A stretch of DNA of 64,000 nucleotides from Sporosarcina sp. BP05 (GTDB lineage Bacteria; Bacillota; Bacilli; Bacillales_A; Planococcaceae). Below are positions 50,893-59,733 of this stretch, one piece after another (positions within the stretch are counted from its first letter, which is position 1; every line of letters begins with the position of its first letter). The stretch covers positions 124,001-188,000 of the forward strand of contig NZ_JACFTD010000006.1 of NCBI RefSeq assembly GCF_014282005.1, read 5' to 3'. Below the pieces are notes generated by a model. That model worked only from the letters and a program-made list of their open reading frames with translations, was not told where the DNA came from and did not search any database. Made by a program: the position numbers and the translations under genes.

Positions 50893-51903
50893 ATGTTGAA
50901 ATTTAATAAAGAAGTGTACTTAGAAAATGGGCGTATTACGTATGAGACACGGAATGAGATTGAAAGAATTGCTGATGAGATTTCAAATGAAGGCTTTAAA
51001 AATATATTTTTCATATCTGCAGGCGGATCTATAGCAATCATGTGGCCAATCCAAGAAATGCTAAAACAACTAACAGATGTACCCGTATATGCGGAGCAAG
51101 CTGGCGAAATTGTTTTAACAGGTCATAGACAATTAACAAAAGACTCGATTGTTATTATGGCATCGAAATCTGGCGATACAAAAGAGACGGTTGAGGCTGC
51201 AGAGTGGTGCCGGAATAATGGCTATCGAGTTGTGTCATTATTAGGAAAGCCGGAGACACCATTAGAAAAGTTAAGTAATTGGACTATACCAAACAAAGCT
51301 TTGAATGGAATTGAATTCCAGTACATGCAGTTGTTTCTTCTTGTGTTTAAGTTACTCTCTAATCGAAATGAATTTGCGGGGTATCAAAAGTTTGCAGACC
51401 AATTAGAAAAGCTTCCTGAAAATCTTTTGAAAGCAAAGCAGAAATTTGAACCAATAGCGGCTGAAATTGCCGAAAAGTATTACAATGAAGAGTATACGAT
51501 TTGGATTGGGGATGGAGAGATGTGGGGTGAAGTCTACCTTTATTCTATGTGCGTTTTGGAAGAATGCCAATGGATGCGCACAAAGGCTGTTACCTCAGCT
51601 GAGTTTTTCCATGGAACACTAGAATTAGTTGAAGAAGACGTTCCTGTATTTCTAGTAAAAGGCGAAGGCAAACGTCGAGCAATTGACGATCGTGTGGAAA
51701 GATTTTGTGAAAAGTATACAAATAAATTAGTTGTCATTGATACAAAGGATTATGCCTTAGAAGGGATCGATGATGAATTCCGATGGATTTTAGCTCCGAC
51801 TATTTCTTCAACACTATTAGTTGATCGACTTTCCCGCTACTTTGAAAAATATAGTGGTCATGATCTAGATACTCGTCGTTATTATCGTCAATTTGATTAT
51901 TAA
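50893..51903 (+). CDS. frlB: Fructosamine deglycase
   Basis: Double SIS-domain enzyme of 336 residues that splits 6-phosphofructosamines to glucose 6-phosphate and the free amino acid. SIS motifs FFISAGGSIAI (near 42) and VIMASKSGDTKETVEAAEWC (near 95) and the C-terminal EFFHGTLELVEE are typical. AAGGAGG ribosome binding site. It is last here but first in B. subtilis. A terminator-like hairpin follows. Confidence 0.92.
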   Translation: MLKFNKEVYLENGRITYETRNEIERIADEISNEGFKNIFFISAGGSIAIMWPIQEMLKQLTDVPVYAEQAGEIVLTGHRQLTKDSIVIMASKSGDTKETVEAAEWCRNNGYRVVSLLGKPETPLEKLSNWTIPNKALNGIEFQYMQLFLLVFKLLSNRNEFAGYQKFADQLEKLPENLLKAKQKFEPIAAEIAEKYYNEEYTIWIGDGEMWGEVYLYSMCVLEECQWMRTKAVTSAEFFHGTLELVEEDVPVFLVKGEGKRRAIDDRVERFCEKYTNKLVVIDTKDYALEGIDDEFRWILAPTISSTLLVDRLSRYFEKYSGHDLDTRRYYRQFDY

Positions 51904-52244
51904 TTAATAAGAAGTGAAGGCATGGATTATTTCCCTGCCTTTTATTATTGTTTTTTTCTTCTTCGGTGGTTAGATATAACATTTTAGAAGGAAGCTGTCG
52001 AGAAATCGTTGCAGCCTTACTCATAACAAAAGCGACGCATCTACTTTTAATGAACTTGCTATTTTTGTCAGTAGCCCACTAATACTGGAGGGGATTGCTG
52101 TAGTAACATGGGTATATGTTAAGGTTTGTTCTTATCTCAATATACGGTTTCATTAAATCAACCATAAAAAACATCTTCACTAGACAGTGCAGGCCACAAC
52201 ATGCGAGGATAACTAGATAGTATTAAGTAAAGGGGGAAGATTTC
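51904..52244. other. Intergenic region after frlB
   Basis: Opens with a terminator-like hairpin (AAGGCATGGA near 51917-51926 with TCCCTGCCTT, then TTATT). The remaining 290 bases show no gene or repeat that I can recognise. Confidence 0.5.
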
Positions 52245-53060
52245 GTGTATAAACTAATTGCGATTGACCTTGATGGGACATTACTTACGGATGAATTGCA
52301 GATTACACCAAGAACAATCAAGGCGATTCAAAAAGCAGTAGAATTAGGATCGGTTGTCACGATTGCGACGGGGCGCATGTTTCCATCCGCAAAATTATTT
52401 GCACAGCAACTTGGCATAAAAGTACCGGTGATTACATATCAGGGTGCAATCATTAAAAACATTGATGACAATGAAGTGATGTATGAGCGACTTATTCCGC
52501 CTGACATTGCACAAAAGTTAGTTGAGATTGCTCGTGATAAAAAAATACATTTACAAGTTTATCAGAATGATATTCTTTATACCGCATCAGAAAACGACAA
52601 GATTATTGAGTACTCCGAAAAATCAAAGGTCCCATATAAGATAGAACCGGATCTCGGCAAACTTGTGGAACAAGGATTTACGAAAGCACTCTTTATCGAA
52701 GAGCCTGCCTACCTTGCAACCTTACAGGATGAATTGAGGGCATTGTTTGGAGAGGACGCACATATCGCCAAGTCTCTAGTAAACTACCTTGAAGTGTCAC
52801 ATCCGGAAGCTAATAAAGGATGTGCTTTATTGCACCTGGCGGGTAAGCTTGGTATCGATCGTACAGAAATTATCGGTATAGGTGATAATCACAATGATAT
52901 TGAACTGATAAAGACGGCTGGTCTAGGCATCGCGATGGGTAACGGGGTCCAGGAATTGAAAGACATTGCGGATTATATCTCACTGACGAACAATGAAGAA
53001 GGGGTACTCCATGCTATCGAGAAATTTGTTTTAGAGCCTATGGGAGCAATAATTGAATGA
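52245..53060 (+). CDS. Cof-type HAD phosphatase
   Basis: Haloacid-dehalogenase phosphatase of 271 residues with a type IIB cap. Motif I DLDGTLL (residues 7-13), Thr in IATGR near 42, and motif IV GIGDNHNDIEL near 210. Such enzymes hydrolyse sugar phosphates, FMN or phosphorylated by-products. GTG start after AAGGGGGAAG. It follows frl but is a separate unit; a terminator (53118-53171) ends it. Confidence 0.88.
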   Translation: MYKLIAIDLDGTLLTDELQITPRTIKAIQKAVELGSVVTIATGRMFPSAKLFAQQLGIKVPVITYQGAIIKNIDDNEVMYERLIPPDIAQKLVEIARDKKIHLQVYQNDILYTASENDKIIEYSEKSKVPYKIEPDLGKLVEQGFTKALFIEEPAYLATLQDELRALFGEDAHIAKSLVNYLEVSHPEANKGCALLHLAGKLGIDRTEIIGIGDNHNDIELIKTAGLGIAMGNGVQELKDIADYISLTNNEEGVLHAIEKFVLEPMGAIIE

Positions 53061-53117
53061 TGGTGAGGACCAGTTATTTTGATGTTGAAAATAGTTAAAT
53101 AAGGCTAGCCCAAGAAA

Positions 53118-53171
53118 AAAACACCTTCGATAAATTCACTTTCATAAGTGGATCATTTACGAAGGTGTTTT
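53118..53171 (+). terminator. Intrinsic terminator after the Cof phosphatase
   Basis: AAAACACCTTCG (53118-53129) with CGAAGGTGTTTT (53160-53171) and an inner ACTTTCATAAGT stem. Confidence 0.88.
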
Positions 53172-53328
53172 ATATTGTCTTAGTAATTTAGGCTAGTGCG
53201 AAAATTCCTGAATCATCAAGGGCTTTCTCGAATGCTTTTTGTATTTTCAGGTCTTGATGTATTAGTGGTTTTTGGTTTGCTGTAAATGCATTATCAATTT
53301 CAAATAGAATAGTCTCAACTAAGATAAT

Positions 53329-53658
53329 TTATCTAGAAGTTTCTTCAAGTTTAATAGTAACTACTTTTTCAGTTGCGGTAGTATACTCAATTCTTACAAA
53401 AACGCCGAATTCGTTGTCACCATCTTTTAACCATAGCTTAAACTTTTCGATAGTTGAATCCTTTATCGATTCGCTTCCTTCATGCAAGTAGTCAACAATA
53501 TTCGCATTGGGATATTTTGATTGTGTCTCTTTTATAGCAAGCTTTCCCCACTTGGCATAGGCTGGAATTTCTGGTTGTGAATGCTCAACAGTTGGGATAT
53601 GTGTTGGTGCTGAATTAACTGTAGTAAAAACTCCGAGCGCAATAATTATTTTCCTCAT
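53329..53658 (-). CDS. DUF3889-family secreted protein
   Basis: About 109 residues: short hydrophobic N-terminus (signal peptide-like), then a DUF3889-type domain with AYAKWGKLAIKETQSKYPNA, VDYLHEG, FKLWLKDGDNEFGVFVRIEY. I recognise the family (YqzG-like) but no function is known. Two ATGs are in frame; the one at 53670 touches the GGAG ribosome binding site, so 53658 is chosen. Confidence 0.7.
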   Translation of the reverse strand: MRKIIIALGVFTTVNSAPTHIPTVEHSQPEIPAYAKWGKLAIKETQSKYPNANIVDYLHEGSESIKDSTIEKFKLWLKDGDNEFGVFVRIEYTTATEKVVTIKLEETSR

Positions 53659-53670
53659 AATCGATGACAT

Positions 53671-54098
53671 CTCCTTTTTTATAGGATGAGTAATTTTCTT
53701 GAAATCATTCTAGGATCTATTCCTTGTCCTCGTTTAATCCACTTATCAATTTCAGCTGTTTTTTTCTTCGTAAATATTAGAAGACAATTGTAATCGGACT
53801 ATCCATTTGGTCAGCTGTATTGACTTTAAGGGATAGTCTTTTGTCCGTGACTGAAAATGTGAGCAAATTCAAAAAATGACGGGTAAATGCGGATAAATGT
53901 GGAATACTAACCACTGAATCGTTTTGAAAACATAGTTTTCCCTGATTTCTGCACAATTTATTTACTTATGTCATTTCGTTTGCTAAACTCATTTAGTTGT
54001 CCGACGTCAGACGACAAAAAAGGTGTTTACATAGTGCGAATTGGCGTATTAGTAACAAAACTATAAATGGGAAATTTCCATATGAAGAGGTGTACTAG
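53671..54098. other. Region between the DUF3889 gene and nupC
   Basis: No gene. Near the right end lies a tandem pair GTCCGAC-GTCAGAC (53999-54012), each half matching GTCNGAC, and a possible promoter TTTACA (54027 region) with TTAGTA about 17 bases on. These would control nupC. The left 300 bases show nothing I can name. Confidence 0.45.
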
Positions 54099-55310
54099 TT
54101 GAATTTATTGTGGGGGCTTTTAGGGATAGTTGTGGTGTTAGGAATTGCATTTCTTTTATCTAATGGAAAGAAATCGATTAATTACCGGACTATCGCAGTT
54201 GGATTAACTATTCAAGTGACATTTGCATTCGTCGTCTTGAAATGGGAAGCGGGGAGAACTGGGTTAATATGGTTTTCCGGACTCGTGCAAAATGTTATTG
54301 ACTATGCGGGAGAAGGGGTTGCGTTTCTTTTTGGTCCGGCAGCGGATGTTAAAGGATTCGGTTTTGTTTTTGCGTTCCAAGTGTTGACGATCATCATTTT
54401 CTTTTCTGCCTTGATTTCCGTGCTATATTATCTTGGAATTATGCAGATGGTTATCAAAATGATTGGAGGCGCTTTATCGAAACTGCTTGGCACGAGTAAA
54501 GCTGAATCGGTTTCTGCGGCAGCGAATATATTTGTCGGACAGACGGAAGCTCCACTGGTCATCCGTCCATTTCTGGCAAACATGACGAAGTCTGAGCTTT
54601 TTGCAGTCATGACAGGAGGACTTGCATCTGTTGCAGGTTCTGTTCTCGCGGGTTATGCACTCTTGGGTGTTCCACTTGAGTATTTGATTGCAGCAAGCTT
54701 CATGGCTGCACCAGCCGGGTTAGTGATGGCGAAAATATTGATACCCGAAACCGAAAAGTCGGAAGTTGCCGATTTTGAGATGGGTAAGGATCAGGAATCA
54801 GTAAACGTTATTGATGCGGCAGCGCGTGGGGCAGCGGATGGATTAAAACTTGCCCTCAATGTCGGTGCAATGCTACTGGCGTTCATCGCGCTTATTGCGA
54901 TGATGAATGGCATGTTAGGTGGACTCGGTAAGTTCGTTGGTTTCGAGTCGTTAACGGTTGAGGGGATTCTAGGCGTTGTATTTGCACCGCTTGCATTTGC
55001 CATTGGTGTGCCTTGGTCTGAGGCGGTTATAGCAGGGGGATTCATCGGTCAAAAGCTTGTGTTGAATGAGTTTGTTGCATATGCGGCATTCGCACCGGAA
55101 ATTGCTTCACTTAGTCCTAAAACGGTTATCGTCGTCAGCTTTGCGCTTTGCGGCTTTGCTAATTTAAGTTCATTGGCGATCCTTCTTGGGGGCTTAGGTT
55201 CTCTAGCGCCAAGTCGACGTCCTGACATTGCACGACTGGGTATTCGTGCGGTGGCAGCTGGGATGCTAGCGTCGTTATTGAGTGCAGCTATTGCGGGGAT
55301 GTTTATTTAA
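54099..55310 (+). CDS. nupC: Concentrative nucleoside transporter
   Basis: NupC/CNT family, 403 residues, with about ten hydrophobic segments. Conserved GQTEAPLVIRPFLANMTKSEL near residue 150 and GFANLSSLAILLGGLG near 350 bind nucleoside and cation. TTG start at 54099 follows GAAGAGG. It feeds nucleosides to Pdp and DeoB, which are encoded further right. A terminator follows the stop. Confidence 0.93.
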   Translation: MNLLWGLLGIVVVLGIAFLLSNGKKSINYRTIAVGLTIQVTFAFVVLKWEAGRTGLIWFSGLVQNVIDYAGEGVAFLFGPAADVKGFGFVFAFQVLTIIIFFSALISVLYYLGIMQMVIKMIGGALSKLLGTSKAESVSAAANIFVGQTEAPLVIRPFLANMTKSELFAVMTGGLASVAGSVLAGYALLGVPLEYLIAASFMAAPAGLVMAKILIPETEKSEVADFEMGKDQESVNVIDAAARGAADGLKLALNVGAMLLAFIALIAMMNGMLGGLGKFVGFESLTVEGILGVVFAPLAFAIGVPWSEAVIAGGFIGQKLVLNEFVAYAAFAPEIASLSPKTVIVVSFALCGFANLSSLAILLGGLGSLAPSRRPDIARLGIRAVAAGMLASLLSAAIAGMFI

Positions 55311-55328
55311 TTAATAAAGTATGAAAAG

Positions 55329-55352
55329 CACATCCATTGGGTGTGTTTTTTT
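55329..55352 (+). terminator. nupC terminator
   Basis: CACATCC (55329-55335) with GGGTGTG (55339-55345) including one G-U pair, then seven T. Confidence 0.85.
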
Positions 55353-55439
55353 ACGTTTCGTGTGCTTTTGGAGCCAGTATCTGGAGAGAAATCTAGTCCA
55401 AGTTGAAGCAATAATATAAGAGAACGTTAATTGAACTGG

Positions 55440-55480
55440 AAAAAGGAGCATAAACCATAGTGGTTTGTAGCTCCTTTTTT
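55440..55480. terminator. Bidirectional terminator-like hairpin
   Basis: AAAAAGGAGC (55440-55449) with GCTCCTTTTTT (55470-55480), plus inner AACC/GGTT. Located between convergent nupC and the aldo/keto reductase gene. Confidence 0.8.
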
Positions 55481-55495
55481 GTGCGGGGATTCCGT

Positions 55496-55579
55496 GCCGG
55501 TCATAAACAAAGCCATGGAGAGCATAACAGGTCCCATGGCGGTGATAACGAGCTCTATGCCGGTCATAACCAGGTGAAC
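55496..55579. repeat. Imperfect tandem array, four units of exactly 21 bp
   Basis: Units start at 55496, 55517, 55538 and 55559. The CATAA core (GATAA in unit 3) recurs at 55502, 55523, 55544 and 55565, and units 1 and 4 begin GCCGGTCATAA. Other positions vary. No gene overlaps. A related array lies at 62318-62390. Confidence 0.75.
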
Positions 55580-55663
55580 GGTCGCTGTCTACAGCAAGAA
55601 ATGCCTTGAACCTGACGGGAAGTAACGTATACAGTTCATTGTTTGTTCCTACTTAGACGAGAG

Positions 55664-56566
55664 TCAAACGCGATGTTCTTTGTAATTGTGTATTTTTGTG
55701 ATATTCCCTAACAGAGTGATTTCTTCGCCTGTCGTTTTTTTCTCATAAGCAATCACAGAATCAAGCAACTGATCTGTTGTGCGCGCACCAACGAGGGCGG
55801 ATGCCACTGTATTGTCATGAAGAGTGAAAGCAATTGCCGCCGCGTGCAGGTCAACTGTTTGTTCACTTAGCGCTTGAACGGTACGTGTCAATTCACCGGC
55901 ATCATACTCGACAAATCCATTTGCTTTTGCGGCTCTTGTCAAGCCTTCAGATGTCAAAAATCCTTTGGCAATGGTCCCACGCGTAATAACAGAGGCACTG
56001 GCTTTCTGGATCATTGGAAACCATTCTTCTGGTCTGCGGTCAAGCAGATTATATTGCATCATGACTGAGACTGCTGAACTAGTATCCAAGAATCGCTTAA
56101 TGACATTTGGACGAATTGAAGAAATGCCGTATTGACGAATAAGCCCGTCTTTTTTTAAGCTTTCAAATGCATCAATTGTTTCCTCCGCGTGGTCTTCCAT
56201 TGTCCCACCATGAAGCTGATAGACATCGATATAATCAGTGTCAAGGCGCAATAGGCTCTGTTTGACGGCTTCCATAATATGCTTTTTAGAAGAATCCCAT
56301 GTCCATCCTTCACCCTCGGGATTCATCTTATTACCGGCTTTCGTCGCAACAATAATTTCATTCCGTCTTCCTTTTAGCGCTGATCCTAGAAGTTCTTCAT
56401 TGTTACCGCCATTATACAAATCGGCTGTATCAAAATAATTGATGCCTGCGTAAATGGCGGCGTCGACGATGTTTTTCGATTCAACTAAGTCACCTGGCAG
56501 CGACATGCAACCAAGGCCAATTTCGGAAATGTATAGACCACTTTTACCCAACTCTCTTTTCTTCAT
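55664..56566 (-). CDS. Aldo/keto reductase
   Basis: NADPH-dependent (alpha/beta)8 oxidoreductase of about 300 residues. Catalytic Asp-Tyr-Lys-His can be followed: DTADLYNGG near 47, Lys in IIVATKAGNK near 75, His in VYQLHGG near 120; GLGCMSLPGD is the AKR signature near the start. Substrate unknown. ATG 56590 is in frame, but GGGGGTG is spaced for the ATG at 56566. Confidence 0.88.
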   Translation of the reverse strand: MKKRELGKSGLYISEIGLGCMSLPGDLVESKNIVDAAIYAGINYFDTADLYNGGNNEELLGSALKGRRNEIIVATKAGNKMNPEGEGWTWDSSKKHIMEAVKQSLLRLDTDYIDVYQLHGGTMEDHAEETIDAFESLKKDGLIRQYGISSIRPNVIKRFLDTSSAVSVMMQYNLLDRRPEEWFPMIQKASASVITRGTIAKGFLTSEGLTRAAKANGFVEYDAGELTRTVQALSEQTVDLHAAAIAFTLHDNTVASALVGARTTDQLLDSVIAYEKKTTGEEITLLGNITKIHNYKEHRV

Positions 56567-56594
56567 GAAAGCACCCCCTGTTTTCTTCATGTCT

Positions 56595-56840
56595 AGACTT
56601 CAGCGCCTAGCCCCTAGGCCCACACGAAGTGGATCATACAGCTATTGCGACAGGACGTCGCGAACTTAGGCTGCCTTCCTCTGTCGCTTCAGTCCTTAAG
56701 TTAAAGGCAAAGATCGTCTTTATCTTAAGACCCTTCGACGTACAGGACGTACTAGTGCCGACGTCGCCACAGGACGTGGCGAATTTAGTCGGCCAGCGCT
56801 TTTCGGGTCTACCAAGGCGCTTGCGCTTTTCTTCATGGTA
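56595..56840 (-). repeat. Mosaic intergenic element with three AGGAC-loop hairpins
   Basis: On the minus strand it starts GAAAAGCGCAAG and ends near GCGCTGAAGTCTAGAC, like the bounds of the 6351-6591 element. Inside are GCGAC-AGGAC-GTCGC (56647-56661), GTAC-AGGAC-GTAC (56740-56752) and GCCAC-AGGAC-GTGGC (56766-56780). Stems differ but remain complementary while the AGGAC loop stays the same. It fills the space between the reductase and nudF. Confidence 0.7.
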
Positions 56841-56882
56841 CAATGACGTCACACTATTATCCATAAAAAGGAGTCGGAAACG

Positions 56883-57428
56883 ATGAATAAATATGAAGAA
56901 AAGACAATTTCAGGTGAAACACTTTATAAAGGGAAAATTATCACACTGCGTGTTGAGGAAGTGGAACTTCCAGATGGTAAGAAAGCGACACGTGAATTGA
57001 TCAAACATCCGGGGGCAGTTTCCATCATTCCGATTACTGCTGATGGAAAAATTGTGCTCGTTGAACAATATAGAAAAGCGCTGGAACGTACACTTATTGA
57101 AATTCCAGCGGGGAAAATTGATCCGGGAGAAGAACCGGCATTGACGGCGGTCCGCGAACTTGAAGAAGAAACGGGGTACGGGGCGAAAAAATTTACTTAC
57201 ATCCAGTCCTTTGCAACGTCTCCTGGTTTTGCAGATGAAGTCATTCATATGTATTTAGCGCAGGATCTTTATAAAATCGAAAACCCTGCTGCGGGAGATG
57301 AAGATGAATTCATAGGACTACTAGAAGTGACTCTTGAAGAAGCGCAAGAAATGGTTGAGTTAGGAAAAATTTACGATGCAAAAACTGCGTTCGCTGTTCT
57401 TTATGCCAAAAACCTTTTAACAAAGTGA
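56883..57428 (+). CDS. nudF: ADP-ribose pyrophosphatase
   Basis: Nudix hydrolase of 181 residues splitting ADP-ribose to AMP and ribose 5-phosphate. Nudix box: GKIDPGEEPALTAVRELEEETGYG at about residues 77-100, with the REL-EEE core. It begins the conserved nudF-spoIIM-fur-xerD-deoB order of Bacillus. AAAAGGAG ribosome binding site. Confidence 0.92.
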   Translation: MNKYEEKTISGETLYKGKIITLRVEEVELPDGKKATRELIKHPGAVSIIPITADGKIVLVEQYRKALERTLIEIPAGKIDPGEEPALTAVRELEEETGYGAKKFTYIQSFATSPGFADEVIHMYLAQDLYKIENPAAGDEDEFIGLLEVTLEEAQEMVELGKIYDAKTAFAVLYAKNLLTK

Positions 57429-57439
57429 CCTAATTTTGA

Positions 57440-57595
57440 ACGGACAAGCATATGTTGAATAAGGTGAGCCTTCAACCGGTGGAGAGGAGCTACATTCCCT
57501 ATCGATTGAGGCGGAACTCAGACTAATTACGCCACGTCTTGTGGCAATGTCTGAGTTACCTAATGCCCGTTAATGCGGGATTAACTATGCGGAGG
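57440..57595. repeat. Structured intergenic repeat before the SpoIIM-like gene
   Basis: Stem GGAACTCAGAC...GTCTGAGTT (57513-57556) encloses GCCAC-GTCTT-GTGGC (57531-57545), which on the minus strand is an AAGAC-loop relative of the hairpins at 56647-56780. CCCGTTAATGCGGG follows nearby. No gene is here. Confidence 0.55.
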
Positions 57596-57602
57596 TGTAG
57601 CT

Positions 57603-58118
57603 ATGGTCCGTTCTTTATCGTTCATCCACTTATTTGTCATTCTTGCAATTGGCTTTATCGGGGGAGCGCTACTATTTCGTGAGATGCCTGCGACTGCGGT
57701 AGAAAGGGTGGTTGCTTTTTATGATGCTCGGGTCGTTCTAGGGCACGAGGCAGGTTATATTAAACCTGTAGGCATGGCGGCCCTATTTTTCGTCGTTGCA
57801 TTCGTACTGGCGGCGTTTAGAAAAACACGATTCACCGTATTATTTTTCGGTGCAGTGAAATGTGTTCTTTTCGGCTTGTCATCTTCCTATTTACTAGCTT
57901 CGGGCACGAAAATAATGGCCTATTCAATTTGGTGGTTTCCGTTTCAGTTCCTTATTTGTTTTCTATTTCTAGTGTATTGTGCGATTTTAAGTCCACCTTA
58001 CTTTATGCGTTCAACGATGGGGAAAGGCCCCAATAAACGTGCATTACCGACGATAATTGGCATGTCAATTGCAATACTTGCTATCGAAATTATCGTCTTT
58101 CAATTCATTTTTAGGTAG
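57603..58118 (+). CDS. SpoIIM-like membrane protein
   Basis: 171-residue membrane protein with about five hydrophobic segments: residues 8-26 (FVILAIGFIGGALLF), 57-75, 80-105, 109-135 and 150-171. Position between nudF and fur is that of SpoIIM, which drives peptidoglycan remodelling in engulfment. The family motif is weak: only GFIGGALLF and VKCVLFGLSSSYLLASG recall it, and it is about 40 residues shorter than SpoIIM of B. subtilis. GGAGG lies just before the ATG. SpoIIM is my best guess by synteny. Confidence 0.5.
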   Translation: MVRSLSFIHLFVILAIGFIGGALLFREMPATAVERVVAFYDARVVLGHEAGYIKPVGMAALFFVVAFVLAAFRKTRFTVLFFGAVKCVLFGLSSSYLLASGTKIMAYSIWWFPFQFLICFLFLVYCAILSPPYFMRSTMGKGPNKRALPTIIGMSIAILAIEIIVFQFIFR

Positions 58119-58212
58119 AATAGGTTCTTCTTTAATTAACTGTCTGCTCCCTTTCTGTTGTCATAAGGAAAGCCCATTTGTTATAATGGAGACAGTTTGA
58201 GGGGGGCGTCGT

Positions 58213-58671
58213 ATGGAGAGCCGAATCGATCGGATAAAAAAACAATTGCATGGGGCCAGCTACAAGCTGACACCTCAGCGCGAAGCGACGGTTTTGGTCC
58301 TCCTTGAGCATGAGGAAGACCATCTGAGTGCTGAAGATGTATTTTTGCTAGTCAAAGAGAAAGCACCGGAAATCGGGCTTGCTACCGTGTATCGTACGTT
58401 GGAATTGCTAACCGATCTTAAAGTAGTCGATAAAATCAATTTTGGTGACGGTGTATCGAGATATGATCTGCGGCAGGAAGGTGCTGCCCATTTCCATCAT
58501 CATCTTATTTGTATCGAATGTGGAACAGTGGATGAAATTCAGGATGATCTTCTCGGAGATGTCGAAAAGATTGTTGAAAGTCGCTTTGAATTCGCTATTA
58601 AAGACCATTGGTTAACTTTTCATGGTATTTGCAAAAGATGTAAATCCGATGTGGATGAAAGTGAAAAGTGA
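58213..58671 (+). CDS. fur: Ferric uptake regulator
   Basis: Fur-family repressor of 152 residues: winged helix with KLTPQREATVLVLLEHEEDHLSAEDV, regulatory metal site HFHHHLICIECGTVDE (residues 92-107) and second Cys pair ICKRCKSD near the C-terminus. Fur is preferred over PerR and Zur by its place in the conserved nudF-spoIIM-fur-xerD block; sequence alone is less decisive. A short stem-loop with TTTT follows the stop. Confidence 0.88.
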   Translation: MESRIDRIKKQLHGASYKLTPQREATVLVLLEHEEDHLSAEDVFLLVKEKAPEIGLATVYRTLELLTDLKVVDKINFGDGVSRYDLRQEGAAHFHHHLICIECGTVDEIQDDLLGDVEKIVESRFEFAIKDHWLTFHGICKRCKSDVDESEK

Positions 58672-58672
58672 G

Positions 58673-58701
58673 AAAAGGGATGGCATAATGCTGTCCCTTT
58701 T
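58673..58701 (+). terminator. Weak terminator after fur
   Basis: AAAAGGGA (58673-58680) with TCCCTTTT (58694-58701); short T-run. Confidence 0.65.
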
Positions 58702-58794
58702 GTCGTTGGACTTAAACCTGTACTAACCGAAGGGGGGAAGGGATTTGTTCAAATTAAAGGCAGTTGGAAACTGTTTTTCTGTTTCCCGCTGGTT

Positions 58795-59694
58795 ATGAAA
58801 GACATCCGTTTTGCGCTTGAAGATTATATACACTTCCTAAAAGTGGAGCGGCAGTTGTCAGGAAATACAATTATATCTTATAAGCGCGACCTAAATGAAT
58901 ACCTAGACTTTATGGAACAAGCAGGATATAAATCAATGGATGATGTCGATCGTCCCGCTGTAGTGGGGCATTTACATCAATTGAAAGAAGGCGGGAAATC
59001 GGCTAGGACCGTCTCTAGACATATTTCATCAATCCGTTCATTTCATCAATTCCTTCTTCGGGAAAAGGTCACGTCTCAGGATCCGACAGTCCATTTAGAG
59101 CTTCCAAAACTTGAACAGAAATTACCACGTGTTTTATCTATGGACGAAGTAGATAGACTAATCGAGGCTCCAGATTGTTCAAAGTCACAGGGTGTAAGAG
59201 ATACTGCGTTGCTTGAAATTTTGTACGGGACGGGTATGCGTGTAAGTGAACTGATTGGACTTAATATGGATGATATTCATCTTTCGATGGGATTCGTCCG
59301 TGTATTTGGTAAAGGCGGGAAAGAACGGATTATTCCGCTTGGTGGGAAATCAATTACGGCCTGTAAGCGTTATATCGAAGAAGCACGGCCCATTTTCATC
59401 GAAAAACAAAAAGGTGCCGAGGCCTTATTTGTCAATATGAGGGGAACTAGGCTAACAAGGCAAGGTTGTTGGAAGTTGTTGAATGGACACGCCCTAAAAG
59501 CGGGTATACAGAAAGAGTTGACGCCACATATATTGCGTCATACGTTCGCTACGCATCTCATCGAAAATGGAGCGGATCTGCGGGCGGTTCAGGAAATGCT
59601 TGGTCATGCGGATATTTCCACAACACAAATTTATACACATGTCAGTCGTTCAAGGTTGAAAGAAGTCTATGTGAAATTCCATCCAAGGGCATAG
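58795..59694 (+). CDS. xerD: Site-specific tyrosine recombinase XerD
   Basis: Chromosome-dimer resolution recombinase, 299 residues. N-terminal SAM-like domain (1-90), catalytic Arg in YGTGMRVSELIGL near 150, Lys in GKGGKERIIPLG, HILRHTFATHL, and Tyr near 282 in TTQIYTHVSRSRL. Nearest upstream sequence shows no good Shine-Dalgarno motif for ATG 58795, and no other start is better, which is unusual in this window. Confidence 0.93.
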   Translation: MKDIRFALEDYIHFLKVERQLSGNTIISYKRDLNEYLDFMEQAGYKSMDDVDRPAVVGHLHQLKEGGKSARTVSRHISSIRSFHQFLLREKVTSQDPTVHLELPKLEQKLPRVLSMDEVDRLIEAPDCSKSQGVRDTALLEILYGTGMRVSELIGLNMDDIHLSMGFVRVFGKGGKERIIPLGGKSITACKRYIEEARPIFIEKQKGAEALFVNMRGTRLTRQGCWKLLNGHALKAGIQKELTPHILRHTFATHLIENGADLRAVQEMLGHADISTTQIYTHVSRSRLKEVYVKFHPRA

Positions 59695-59733
59695 AATTCT
59701 ACAGGAAAGCTTATTTTTTAGGAGGAATAACTT

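Larger units (their letters stand above)
55311..55663. other. Intergenic region with two terminators and a 21-bp array
   Basis: Contains the nupC terminator (55329-55352), a second symmetrical hairpin (55440-55480) and the 21-bp periodic array (55496-55579). No gene seen. Confidence 0.6.
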
